The notes: generated by a model not told the origin, from the letters alone. A stretch of 64,000 bases of DNA from Ferruginibacter sp. (GCA_014379625.1 JACMLJ010000045.1:124001-188000); one strand, 5' to 3'; positions 29,245 through 38,325 are shown, numbered from the stretch's first letter. Made by a program: numbers and translations.

Positions 29245-31491
29245 TCACAGCGGTAATTGGCTGTTACCCCAGTTGGCCGGCATATTACCCATGTCAAATT
29301 CTATAACTCCTCCATTAATAATTTCCTGGTGCTTAATCCACGAGCGGTCAAAATATTTACCATTTAACTTCGCCGACTGAATATAGATATTTACCCCGGA
29401 AGCATTGTTTGCAATTATTTTAAACTTTTTACCATTGGGCAGATTAAAGATAGTTTCGTTAAATACCGGGCTTCCGATCAGGTAAATGTCCTGGCCGGCC
29501 ACCGGAAAGATGCCCATCGCGCTAAAAACAAACCATGAAGATAAAGCGCCGCTATCATCCTGCCCCGGAAGTCCATTATTAAATGAATTATAGGACTTTT
29601 CAAGAATTGTTCGTACCCGCAATGCTGTTTTATTCTGCATTCCAGCATAATTATAGCTGTAGGGTACCAAAAACAATGGTTCATTTGATAGGTGAAATCG
29701 TTTTTGGTCGAAAAACTCATCCAGCCTTTCCCTAAACTTTTGTGCACCGCCATGCCTGGAAATAAGTCCCTGCATATCGTGCGGTACATAATAACTATAC
29801 ATTTCTGAACCACCTTCATAAAAATAAGGGTCATTCCAGATTGCAACCCCTTTTGTTCCATTGAGGGTAAAATCAGGTTGCCATCTGCCTGTGGAATCTT
29901 TAGCCCAAAAATAGCCAATAGAATCGTTGAAAAGTGTGAATACATTCGATGCCCGCTTAATCAATTTGTTGTGTATTTCCATCTCCCCCATTTGTTTTGC
30001 AACCTGCGCTATGCAATAATCGTTATAACAATATTCCATCGTTCTCGAACTGGCTCCTTTTATATTTTCCCGGGTAATATTATAACCATACCGGAGATAA
30101 TCTGTTAAGTAGCGTCCCTTCATTGCAGGGTCGTCGGACTCTACGGTAGCATTCTTCAAAATCGCCGCAAAGGCTTTCTTTTTATTAAAGCCTTTTAAAC
30201 CTTTTGCAAATGCGTCGGCAAAAACAACATCGGCATTCGTACCGCCCTGTTGTTTAGCATAGTGACCGGCTACCCAGCCATCAGGCAGCCAACCAAGATG
30301 TTCATATGTATCGAGTAAACTGACTAAAATATCTACTTGCTTTTTAGGATAGAATAATGTGAATAAAGGCATTACCGACCGAAAGACATCCCAGATACAG
30401 TAGTGATCCCAATAGTTGGGCTTACCTGAACTCCAGCCCGGGTTTTCGCCAGTAATATCAGTGGGCATTAACAAGGTATTTCGCAAACAGGAATAAAATA
30501 TCTTTTGCTGGGCCGGAGTTCCTCCCTTTACCTCTATTACCTTCAGGTAATTGTTCCATTCGGTAAACGCTGCAATTTGCGCTGCCTCGAAATCCCAACC
30601 CGGGATTTCAATTAAATTCTGTTTGGCTTTGTCAATACTGATATAAGAAATAGCAAGTTTTAGCTTAATCTTGTCGCCATTAAGCAGGTTAAAACTTGCA
30701 TAAAGCCCTATTGAATCACCATTAATTTTTGCTCCATTCCTCATCAAACTATCGCTGCCCCAGGTTCCGGATTTTTCAAATGAATGGTCAAACACGCCAT
30801 AAAAATAAATGATATAGGGTGCTTCAGCTCCCCATCCACCCTTAAACGAGGCCTTTCCTGAAAAAGCATCATTTCCTTCAATTTGTGCCATCGCACCAAC
30901 ACATTTTGAAGTGCTGTTTGCAAGTTTTATATCATTCTTTACACTCCTGTTCAAAGAGTGAGAAACATCCATTAAAATATTGGCTTTAAAAGAATTTCGT
31001 TCTAACGAATCGAAAAACTGGTACTGGTGAAAACCTACTTTTTTGCTTGCCGTGAGCTTTACTTTGATAGTTCCTGAGGCATATTGTTGGGTAAGCTGGT
31101 AATAGCCCGGTTTGGCAGATTCATCAGATCGGACGGATGAAAAAATACCGGGTTTATTGATTTCTCCAATGGAAGGTATAACAAGTATATTTCCATACCG
31201 GGCACCCCCACCGGTGCCACTGGTATGGGTATGGCTAAAGCCGATAATAGGCCGGGTAGCACTGTAGCCGTTATTGGCCTGCGGCCTTCTTGTATCAGGA
31301 CTAAGTTTAACCATGCCGAATGGTACACATGCTCCGGGTACAACGTTTCCCTCTTCGCTCCCCAAAAAAGGATTCACTAAAGAACCGGGGTTGAATGGTA
31401 AATTACTGGTGCTATTTGCATGTTGAGCAAAGGAAATATGCGCTGCACATACAAAAAAAAAGAAGGTAACTGGAAATAAGTATGATTTCAT
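29245..31491 (-). CDS. GH92 alpha-mannosidase (copy 3)
   Basis: The third GH92 of the window has 748 residues with a signal peptide (1-22). The sandwich domain shows VNPFLGSEEGNVVPGACVPFGMVKLSPD near 38 and GFSHTHTSGTGGGARYGN near 90. The barrel shows DHYCIWDVFRSVMPLF, LSNEPLFLVPYSYNY (E604) and LPGQDDSGALSSWFVFSAMG (D645, D646). Two motif positions differ from the other copies: SNEP in place of GNEP, and GQDD in place of GNDD, so this belongs to another GH92 subgroup and probably cleaves a different linkage. It lies between the ECF sigma gene and FecR on the same strand, which makes it the best candidate for direct control by that sigma factor. Confidence 0.93.
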   Translation of the reverse strand: MKSYLFPVTFFFFVCAAHISFAQHANSTSNLPFNPGSLVNPFLGSEEGNVVPGACVPFGMVKLSPDTRRPQANNGYSATRPIIGFSHTHTSGTGGGARYGNILVIPSIGEINKPGIFSSVRSDESAKPGYYQLTQQYASGTIKVKLTASKKVGFHQYQFFDSLERNSFKANILMDVSHSLNRSVKNDIKLANSTSKCVGAMAQIEGNDAFSGKASFKGGWGAEAPYIIYFYGVFDHSFEKSGTWGSDSLMRNGAKINGDSIGLYASFNLLNGDKIKLKLAISYISIDKAKQNLIEIPGWDFEAAQIAAFTEWNNYLKVIEVKGGTPAQQKIFYSCLRNTLLMPTDITGENPGWSSGKPNYWDHYCIWDVFRSVMPLFTLFYPKKQVDILVSLLDTYEHLGWLPDGWVAGHYAKQQGGTNADVVFADAFAKGLKGFNKKKAFAAILKNATVESDDPAMKGRYLTDYLRYGYNITRENIKGASSRTMEYCYNDYCIAQVAKQMGEMEIHNKLIKRASNVFTLFNDSIGYFWAKDSTGRWQPDFTLNGTKGVAIWNDPYFYEGGSEMYSYYVPHDMQGLISRHGGAQKFRERLDEFFDQKRFHLSNEPLFLVPYSYNYAGMQNKTALRVRTILEKSYNSFNNGLPGQDDSGALSSWFVFSAMGIFPVAGQDIYLIGSPVFNETIFNLPNGKKFKIIANNASGVNIYIQSAKLNGKYFDRSWIKHQEIINGGVIEFDMGNMPANWGNSQLPL

Positions 31492-32086
31492 TTTAAAAAA
31501 TTATTCTTTAACGGTTACAGCAACAGGCATGCGGGATATTCTTTGTGGTTGGTGAAAATACTTAACTATTCACCTACCCTACCCGGGGTTTTAATTTACC
31601 TACTTAATTCCGCCCGAACTCTTTAGCCCCAATCAAATTTGAACTGTCTTTTTTATCGCGCATTTTGATCTTTTTCTATAATGTAATAAAATATAGCCTT
31701 GTGCAGGCCAAAGTCTTATTTTTTTTCAGAGATTGGCATCCGAAATAATTCATGACCTGGTAAATCCTGCAAATGAAAGGAATAGCAGGAAAATGAAGCA
31801 ATAAGTTTATTTTTCACGGATGTTTCATTTTAAATATTGAACCCGGGTAACACATTATACATCTGCGAATACCTGCACCGGTTGCGCATATCTCTTTTGT
31901 ATCGCGGCCAAGCAATTGTAAACCTGGCAAACGGACAATACCCAATAGCAATAAATCGCATATATCTACAAAATAACTGAATGCAGCAACAATGGCCAGG
32001 CTGCACAGTATGCTGTACGCCACTATTTTTACCATGACGGCAACCTGGCATTTATCCCGAATGGATTACAGAACAGGTGGAATTTT
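31492..32086. other. 595-base gap between ECF sigma and GH92 genes
   Basis: No gene is supported. A short minus-strand frame (31814-32035) begins with one hydrophobic segment (IVAYSILCSLAIVAAFSYF) that resembles the membrane helix of a FecR protein, in the position just after sigma where FecR normally lies. The rest of that frame does not look like FecR. It may be a decayed piece or coincidence. The leader of the GH92 gene must lie at the left end of this gap. Confidence 0.4.
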
Positions 32087-32647
32087 TTAAAAGACCCAAC
32101 TTAAAAAACCCTTTAAATGTTGTCGTAATAATTTAAGCGACCTCGACAGATGGTATTCAATGGCTTTTTCCGAGAGATGGAGTTGGGTGGCTATTTCCTT
32201 TACAGATTTTTCTTCAAAACGGCTGAGCCTGAAAACAGTTTGGGTTTTTTCGGGCAACTGGTGCAAAAGCTTTTCTACGGTGCTGATGAGTTGATGGTGG
32301 TCCAGTTTTTCTTCACCTGCATTTGTTTCCGGTGATTCATCCGGTAAGAATACTTTCCTTTTCTTTATAGACGCTTTTTGCCGGAAATAGTCGATAATCG
32401 TATTACGGATGGATACGGTCAGGTAGGCTCCGATATTGTTAATCATTACCTGTTCCCTGTTTTTCCATATCCTTTCAAAAACGGTTTGTACCATTTCTTC
32501 TGCGTCCTGTTTGGAATCCGTTTGTTTTAAAGCCACACTATATAACCTGAACCAATACCTGTTATAAATTTCTTCAAATGCAGCAATATTCCCTTTTTTA
32601 AAAGAAATTAGTAAAGCAGCATCGTCTATAGTATGAAAGTTATCCAT
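32087..32647 (-). CDS. ECF RNA polymerase sigma factor (Bacteroidota sigma-70 family)
   Basis: This 186-residue protein has no signal peptide. Region 2 is visible as FKKGNIAAFEEIYNRYWFRLYSVALK near 14 and DAEEMVQTVFERIWKNRE near 48. Region 4 is LLHQLPEKTQTVFRLSRFEEKSVKEIATQLHLSEKAIEYHLSRSL near 130, a helix-turn-helix. Length and pattern match the expanded SusC/FecR-linked ECF group that controls glycan uptake genes. It probably drives the minus-strand genes below it (GH92, FecR, former SusC/SusD, beta-helix protein). Its own regulation is expected through FecR release. Confidence 0.93.
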   Translation of the reverse strand: MDNFHTIDDAALLISFKKGNIAAFEEIYNRYWFRLYSVALKQTDSKQDAEEMVQTVFERIWKNREQVMINNIGAYLTVSIRNTIIDYFRQKASIKKRKVFLPDESPETNAGEEKLDHHQLISTVEKLLHQLPEKTQTVFRLSRFEEKSVKEIATQLHLSEKAIEYHLSRSLKLLRQHLKGFLSWVF

Positions 32648-33324
32648 TCGGTCAAAAAAAATATACCCGCTATTTATTTTTTTTAGCTTACACTTTCACT
32701 TTTTAAAAAGTTCTGCTTTTTAAAATTCATAAGGATAACAAAATTGCTGAAAAATTATTTATTTACGGCTTTGCAATTGAATCGCTCCATTTCCAAAGAA
32801 TTACGCATTGATAATACTCCCAGGGTAATTATGTTAACATAAGCAGTAGGTGAAAACTGTCACAAAGTAATATTTTTTGCCCAAAAAAATAATAACTTCT
32901 ATTTAATGATAATACTGCACCCGGGTAAATAACGAATGTAAATCCTGTTCCGGACACCTATCCAAAAAAAACAAACAAAAATTGTTTCCTTCCGGAAATT
33001 ACTTACGACAAATATAAAACCGGGTAAAGCGCCCGGATCAAACCGGATTTCAAAATGGTCATTAGAAGAATGCCTGCACGCCAGTTAAAAAAAAGGCCCC
33101 CCGGAAAAGAACTAAGCTGAAATCCAAAAAACATTAAGCAAAAGATCAAAATTTTTACCGCACTAAAAATTAAACCGCGGGAAATTTTATAAATATGGAT
33201 TTATCCAGCTGAGTAGAAGAAACCCAAAACGAACCAGCTTTTTCACAAAAAACAGGAGAAGTTGGAGTGGCAATTTTTTTTGTACCAGACTTTTCCTCAT
33301 TAATAATCAATTAAACCTTCAGCT
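32648..33324. other. 677-base divergent intergenic region, no gene seen
   Basis: AT-rich sequence between the divergent sigma factor and lipoprotein genes. It must hold both leaders. No Bacteroidota -33/-7 pair, strong hairpin or coding remnant was recognised. Confidence 0.5.
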
Positions 33325-35262
33325 ATGAGCAGCAAACTCCAATCCGTTGTAATAGTTTACAGCGTAATTTTATTCTCATCCCCCCTTTTATTTTTTTCCT
33401 GTAAGCAAAAACTGCCACCGGCCAATGCGGTTATTAATAATGTTTTTGAAAACATACCACCTGTGGCCGAAGACATCACCGTAAAAATTTTGGCGAAACC
33501 CGGCGATGCCGGTAATGTGTTGCTGACGGCACGCTTTGATACAAAAATAGTGAAGGATAAGTTTCACGCGGTAATTGTGAATGACGAAAAACTGGTATTG
33601 AGAGATGATGGAGAAGGCGGGGACGAAAAAGCGGGCGATGCTGTTTTTTCAATTTTGCTTAAAGAAGATATTGCCCGGTTTCGCAGGGAACTGGTAAATA
33701 TTCAAAAAAACATCCGGCGGTTTTTAGCTGAAAAAAGAAATTTATTTAAGTGGGTAAACCGCAGTGCAGTTTCCATGAATGAGCTGGTAAAAAAATTTGA
33801 GTCCGTTAATTTTGATACAGCTACCATTATAAAAATTGATCGGGATATATTATTCGTCAAAATTCCTGATCCTGTTTTGAATGATCGTTCATTAATGATA
33901 ACAGATTTAAAAGTAGTGGAAGATCCAACCCGAACTTTTAACCCATGCACCGGTGCAGGTAATCCAAACGGATCCTGGACATTTGGAAAATTAATGACCG
34001 ATATGGCCAACACTCCCGCAACAGGGGTAAGTGCGCAAAATTTTGCTAAAGCATGGTTAGATAAATGGATGAATGTTCAAACAGTTAACGGGGATATTAT
34101 TGCGGCCCGGATAAATATTTTTAACAGGCTGATAGTTCCCTGGATCATTAAAAGTAACCCGGGCATACCCCCTGCTTCTATCACCATCGCTAACTGGAAA
34201 ACAAAAACGATTCAATTGAAATTTGCTCCTTTCCGGTTACTGGCTATTGTGAACCGTGTTGACCTGCGGGGCAATTCCGGCTACGGTATAAGTAATGCCG
34301 GTGAAGGAAGGTTTGTTTTTGGAGCGCTCGGTTCCAATTGTTTACCGCTTAACGCCCCGGGAAAATTTACCGTAATATTTGAATATGCCGTTCCTAAAAA
34401 TACCTGTGCCACTTTAAATACTTACGCACAACAGTGGATGGATTTAAAAACAAAAGTACCCGGTTCCGCGGCTTATAACAATGCTTTACAGGCCATTACC
34501 GACCAGTTTGCCGCGGCAGGCGCCGGGGGTAACAAGCCGAATGGCAGCAGTTTAAACCAGCTGAGAACAAATGAACTCGCCATTGGCAACCCATGGGAAT
34601 TGAGGGAATTTAAAATTAACGCGGTTTCACATACATTTACTGAAGTAACTGTTGCACAGGAGCCTGCAAAAATATTTAACCGACGGGCTTTTCCGGCGGC
34701 AAGCCTGGCCAATCAGACAATACTTGCAAAATATGTAAATACCAATGAAGGGGATATTTTAAATAATAGTTACACAGTTCCTGCTTCTTTTTCAGGCGTT
34801 AATTTTTTAGGTGGCAAAGCGCATACAGAAACTCCCGGGCATTTTTGGGATGCATCAGTTACAACGGGGCCAGCATTCATAACTAACAATAACGCCCGCC
34901 ACATTTTCTCCCTCAATACCTGTAGCGGTTGTCATGGTGGAGAAGGAAAAACAACTATTGGCAACCTCATTAACGATCCTGCAGGAGTTTTTCACAATGC
35001 TTTTTTGCAGATAGCGCCGCAGCCTTTTGGTGTAAAAGCCACTTTAGCTGCATTTTTAACCGGCGATCCATCACAGGCGGATGGTTTATTCAGGGTTACT
35101 GATCCTGCGGGGCGACCCACCGGATCCCCCACAATCTGGACATTCAATGATCTTGCCCGGCGCAATATTGACTTGCAGGAATTAGTTGAACAGTCATGCA
35201 AAAACAGGCTAATTGATTTTGTGCGGGTATTAAAATTTATACCCGTCAGGATGTCGCATTAA
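33325..35262 (+). CDS. Exported lipoprotein with single c-type haem motif
   Basis: This 645-residue protein starts with a lipoprotein signal: hydrophobic residues 8-24, then FFSC with the lipid cysteine at C26. Residues 45-115 resemble an Ig-like 'choice-of-anchor' domain (VLLTARFDTKI, then DDGEGGDEKAGDAVFSI). The bulk (200-520) is unrecognised but contains LAIVNRVDLRGNSGYG and GEGRFVFGAL. Near the C-terminus is one CSGCH motif (C533, C536, H537) in HIFSLNTCSGCHGGEGKT, which could bind a covalent haem if cytochrome maturation reaches this protein. It stands alone on the plus strand between the sigma factor and the IclR gene. The function is unknown; an electron-transfer or redox role is only a possibility. 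Confidence 0.6.
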   Translation: MSSKLQSVVIVYSVILFSSPLLFFSCKQKLPPANAVINNVFENIPPVAEDITVKILAKPGDAGNVLLTARFDTKIVKDKFHAVIVNDEKLVLRDDGEGGDEKAGDAVFSILLKEDIARFRRELVNIQKNIRRFLAEKRNLFKWVNRSAVSMNELVKKFESVNFDTATIIKIDRDILFVKIPDPVLNDRSLMITDLKVVEDPTRTFNPCTGAGNPNGSWTFGKLMTDMANTPATGVSAQNFAKAWLDKWMNVQTVNGDIIAARINIFNRLIVPWIIKSNPGIPPASITIANWKTKTIQLKFAPFRLLAIVNRVDLRGNSGYGISNAGEGRFVFGALGSNCLPLNAPGKFTVIFEYAVPKNTCATLNTYAQQWMDLKTKVPGSAAYNNALQAITDQFAAAGAGGNKPNGSSLNQLRTNELAIGNPWELREFKINAVSHTFTEVTVAQEPAKIFNRRAFPAASLANQTILAKYVNTNEGDILNNSYTVPASFSGVNFLGGKAHTETPGHFWDASVTTGPAFITNNNARHIFSLNTCSGCHGGEGKTTIGNLINDPAGVFHNAFLQIAPQPFGVKATLAAFLTGDPSQADGLFRVTDPAGRPTGSPTIWTFNDLARRNIDLQELVEQSCKNRLIDFVRVLKFIPVRMSH

Positions 35263-35372
35263 TTGTTCTATACTTCGCAAGGGGTAAATTAGTGCCTTTT
35301 TTAAATTAAATCGTTCACTGTTTGTTCCCTGAGCAGTATAACCTTCTAAAAAGCCACGCAAAATAGAATACT

Positions 35373-35587
35373 GTCCGAAGGCCTACCCTTTAGGGGTTGG
35401 GGGCACAGAAGGCAGTAGCAATTTATTGTCCCGCTTCATTCGCCGGCATTAATTGGTGACGAATTAAGGCTGGGTATTTTAAAGATAAATGGGGTTAGGA
35501 AGGTTTTTCGCTGTTGTATAATGAAGAAGATGAGGAATACGAATACACTGCTTTTGCCCCCGGCCCCTGAAGGGGAGGTCTTCGGAC
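35373..35587. repeat. Pair of inverted 33-base palindromic elements
   Basis: The two 33-base arms, 35373-35405 and 35555-35587, are reverse complements apart from about 6-7 positions, with a 149-base spacer. Each arm has its own small palindrome (CCCTTTAGGG-like on the left, CCCCTGAAGGGG on the right) between GTCCGAAG and a run of G. This is the look of REP-type paired elements. No transposase gene is nearby. Confidence 0.65.
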
Positions 35588-35985
35588 AGCCTGCTTTATA
35601 GCCGGATCAAAATAATGTATGCCGGGTAATTTTGATCTTTTATCAACTTTAATCAACGTATAAGTTTCCATCACCGGCGATAACTTTTAGTGGTTGGTCA
35701 AAACTGAAGCCAGGGAAATTATACTTCGCAAGGCGAAACTAAAAAATTGCCGGAGACTGCAAGGCTTCCACACCGCATTGATCCTTACCTGTAAGTTTTT
35801 CTCTGCCCCTGCTAAACGCCCGTTGGTTGATATTGGTTGAATCCATTTCAAATTCGATTATTAGGCTTTACACAATGCAAGATTTTTTTTAAGGAACTCA
35901 GGTTCAGCAAACTAAGTTTTACCGGCCTGTTGCAGGAAATTACAAAAAAAACTATTTTTCATTTAAAATTTACCCTATTTTTATA

Positions 35986-36015
35986 ATTCAATATTGATGA
36001 ATTCAATATTGATGA
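35986..36015 (+). promoter_or_regulatory. Tandem 15-base duplication ahead of IclR start, possible operator
   Basis: ATTCAATATTGATGA occurs twice head to tail, ending 32 bases before the chosen IclR start. Each unit contains TTCAATATTGA, which is nearly self-complementary. Duplicated near-palindromes immediately upstream of an IclR gene fit an autoregulatory operator; this is inference. Confidence 0.4.
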
Positions 36016-36047
36016 ATTTATATTTATTATTATTTTTATCCAAAATT

Positions 36048-36794
36048 ATGATCCAGGTTATTGTAAGAGCGATTGATATTTTAGAGTTTGTAGCAAAACA
36101 TGGAAATGAACCCGTAAAATTGGTGAAAATCGCGGAAAACAGCGGACTAAGCCAACCTACCTGCGCTAACATTGTAAAAACACTGGTCGACAAAAACTAT
36201 CTTGAAAATATCAGCCGGAAAGAAGGATATATTCTGGGTATCAGCGCTTTTAGTTTAACCGGCAGCGTTTCTTACAAACAAAGCCTGGTAACTGCATCCA
36301 CTGACCTGATGCAGGAGTTGGTAAAAAAAATAAATGAAACCTGCATACTGGGCGTTTTAAAAAATAACAAAAGAATTGTTTTAAACGAAATACAGGCCAA
36401 TAATGATTTACAGGTAAAAACAAAGGCGGAAGCGGAAATTTACCCAACCGCAAGCGGAAGGATATTAATGTCTTTCCTGCCAGACAAAGAATTAGATCAG
36501 TTGATTGAAAAAATAGGTTTACCCGAGCCTGCGGTATGGGCTGGTATTAAATCAAAAAATGAGCTTTTAAGTGCGCTTAGAAAAATTAAGAATGACCAGT
36601 TAGTGCAGACATTAACGCCCCAACACATTGTAGGGGTAGCAATTCCAATATTTAAAAAAGGACAGGTGATTGCAGCGCTAAGCGCGTATTTACCCGAAAG
36701 CAGGTATAAACCAGCACACAGGGACAATATTTTTAAATATATGCAACGTACCGCCAATAAAATAAAAGACCGATTAAATAAAGCTGAAAGCTAA
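36048..36794 (+). CDS. IclR-family transcriptional regulator
   Basis: The ATG at 36048 gives 248 residues starting MIQVIVRAIDILEFVAKHG, the standard IclR opening. Upstream ATGs fall in the tandem repeat and would add an unlikely hydrophobic leader. The winged helix-turn-helix spans about 4-65 (VKLVKIAENSGLSQPTCANIVKTLVDKNYLE). The effector-binding domain follows (TCILGVLKNNKRIVLNE, YPTASGRILMSFLP, HIVGVAIPIFKKGQVIAALSAYLP). IclR proteins often control sugar-acid catabolism, KdgR being an example. The gene is convergent with the uronate operon, whose last gene ends 71 bases away, so a uronate breakdown product is a reasonable effector guess. Confidence 0.92.
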   Translation: MIQVIVRAIDILEFVAKHGNEPVKLVKIAENSGLSQPTCANIVKTLVDKNYLENISRKEGYILGISAFSLTGSVSYKQSLVTASTDLMQELVKKINETCILGVLKNNKRIVLNEIQANNDLQVKTKAEAEIYPTASGRILMSFLPDKELDQLIEKIGLPEPAVWAGIKSKNELLSALRKIKNDQLVQTLTPQHIVGVAIPIFKKGQVIAALSAYLPESRYKPAHRDNIFKYMQRTANKIKDRLNKAES

Positions 36795-36865
36795 GCAGAT
36801 CTTTCAAATAAAAAATTTTTCGACCAATACGCTCATCAATCCTTTAAAACCAGCTTCCTGATTTT

Positions 36866-37843
36866 TTACTCTATCGCTATCCGGAGGGTTTCCATGATAC
36901 CCTTAATATACCCAATACCAAATAAATTCCCTTTCATGGCGTAACCATGCTGACCGTTACTTTCACCGGCCATGGTAGGTACATGGTCTGAGCGGATTGG
37001 CCCATTAAAACCAATAGATTTATAGCATTTAAACATTGCAACCATATCGGTTGGCCCATTATCGTGAAAAGTTTCCCGGAAACAATCCGCATTACCTTTT
37101 ATATCACGGATATGTACAAAATGAATCCGGTTACTATCGCCGAACTCCCGGATCAATGCCGCCACATCTTCTCCCATAGTAGTGAATGTACCCTGGCAAA
37201 ATGTTAACCCGTGTGATGGGCTGTTGCTCAATGACAGCGCTTTTCTAATTCCGTCTGCCCCGATGAAAATTCTGCCGATCCCTTTCAACGGACTTACCGG
37301 CGGATCATCGGGATGCAACGCCATTTTTACACCGGACTGCTCGGCAACAGGAATTACCTGCCGGATAAAATATTGATAATTCTCCCATATTTTTTCAGTG
37401 CCCACTTCGCCAAATTCGGTTAATGGCTGTTTACCTGCAATAGCCGCATCAAAACCACTCACCAATGCACCTCCCCTTTCGCGGATATCCGTGGTGGTCC
37501 GGTACCAGCCAACTCCCGCCATAAAATTATAGCACAATAATTCAATACCCAACTGCCCCATATTTACCAGCATCTTCTTATACAGTTCAATATCTTCATC
37601 CCTTCCGTCTAATCCAAATTTTATCCGGTTCATGTCAAACTGGTCGCCTTCAAGTCCATATAACCTGAATCCATTTGTTTCAAATATATCTTTGGATCTT
37701 TTCAGCGATTGAAAATCCCAGGGCGGTAACTCACCTGTTATTTCGGGGGCCAGTTTGGCAATGGCATAGTTAATTCCCATTTGCCCTGCCAGTTGCCATT
37801 TTTCATCCGGCTTGTTTCCAAAAAATAAAAAACTTAGTTTCAT
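36866..37843 (-). CDS. uxuA: Mannonate dehydratase
   Basis: This enzyme converts D-mannonate to 2-keto-3-deoxy-D-gluconate (EC 4.2.1.8) in the cytoplasm. The ATG at 37841-37843 yields 325 residues starting MKLSFLFFGNKPDEKW. A longer in-frame start would add 21 residues drawn from the repeat-rich leader and is rejected. Family motifs include ELLCYNFMAGVGWYRT near 100, VKMALHPDDPPVSPLKGIGRIF near 170, THGLTFCQGTF-type SHGLTFCQGTFTTMG near 208, IHFVHIRDIKG near 240, FHDNGPTDM and GPIRSDHVPTMAGE near 283. Substrate and metal-binding His and Asp residues lie in HPDDPP and RSDHVPT. It is the last gene of the uronate operon, after a 482-base repeat-bearing gap. Confidence 0.95.
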   Translation of the reverse strand: MKLSFLFFGNKPDEKWQLAGQMGINYAIAKLAPEITGELPPWDFQSLKRSKDIFETNGFRLYGLEGDQFDMNRIKFGLDGRDEDIELYKKMLVNMGQLGIELLCYNFMAGVGWYRTTTDIRERGGALVSGFDAAIAGKQPLTEFGEVGTEKIWENYQYFIRQVIPVAEQSGVKMALHPDDPPVSPLKGIGRIFIGADGIRKALSLSNSPSHGLTFCQGTFTTMGEDVAALIREFGDSNRIHFVHIRDIKGNADCFRETFHDNGPTDMVAMFKCYKSIGFNGPIRSDHVPTMAGESNGQHGYAMKGNLFGIGYIKGIMETLRIAIE

Positions 37844-38325
37844 GAATCGTGTTATTAGACGGGTAGTTAATTTGTGAAACGTGAATGGTGAAACGTCAAT
37901 GGTCAATGGTGAAACAATGTCATATAGTTAAGCTATTTTTCCTTTTTCGTTCCGTAGGAACGGTATGTCGGTAGCAATGAAAAAAGTTATGCATTTTCGT
38001 TCTTTAGGAACGATATATGATTAACTCCCCTTCTTACAATCATAGCCAATACAAATATCTAAAAACCGATTTTACATATCGTCCCTATGGGACGAATTGA
38101 ATCATCATTAATTCTTTCTACCCATATATCGTCCCTATGTGACGAAGTATCAATCCTTAACTAAATGACATTGATTGGTCAATGGTGAAACTTGAAATAA
38201 CCATCCAATATTCAATACTTTTTTAGTGGAGGATTAAAGAAGGTTCTTAAAATCCGTCCGGAGGAATATTACAGTTTCTCAAAACCTGCGATGATTTCAC
38301 CATTCACCATTCACCCTCCATCTCA
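37844..38325. other. 482-base gap with four palindromes and CAATGGTGAAAC-type repeats
   Basis: No gene. Next to uxuA (37871-37916) and again at 38176-38190 are copies of a short GTGAAACG/CAATGGTGAAAC repeat; an opposite-strand form (TTCACCATTCACCATTCACC) lies at 38297-38316, just after the RraA gene. Between them are four palindromes listed separately. The gap splits an otherwise tight operon. Confidence 0.6.
37948..38144. repeat. Array of four 15-base palindromes in two opposite pairs
   Basis: The units are CGTTCCGTAGGAACG at 37948-37962 and CGTTCTTTAGGAACG at 37998-38012, then CGTCCCTATGGGACG at 38080-38094 and CGTCCCTATGTGACG at 38130-38144. Spacing within each pair is 50 bases from start to start. 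The first pair is followed by GTATGT or ATATATG and the second is preceded by ACATAT or CATATAT, so the pairs are mirror images. Similar palindromes are scattered through Bacteroidota genomes. Each could form a hairpin in the transcript between the RraA-like gene and uxuA. Confidence 0.75.

Larger units (their letters stand above)
35263..36047. other. 785-base gap with inverted and tandem repeats
   Basis: No gene is supported. The region holds a 33-base imperfect inverted repeat pair (35373-35405 and 35555-35587) and, at its right end, the 15-base tandem duplication in front of the IclR gene. The rest is unremarkable AT-rich sequence. Confidence 0.55.

Noticed and set aside
37948-38144. Palindrome array as a CRISPR
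   Set aside because: Only four short, non-identical units in two opposite orientations with irregular spacing; no cas genes in the window.
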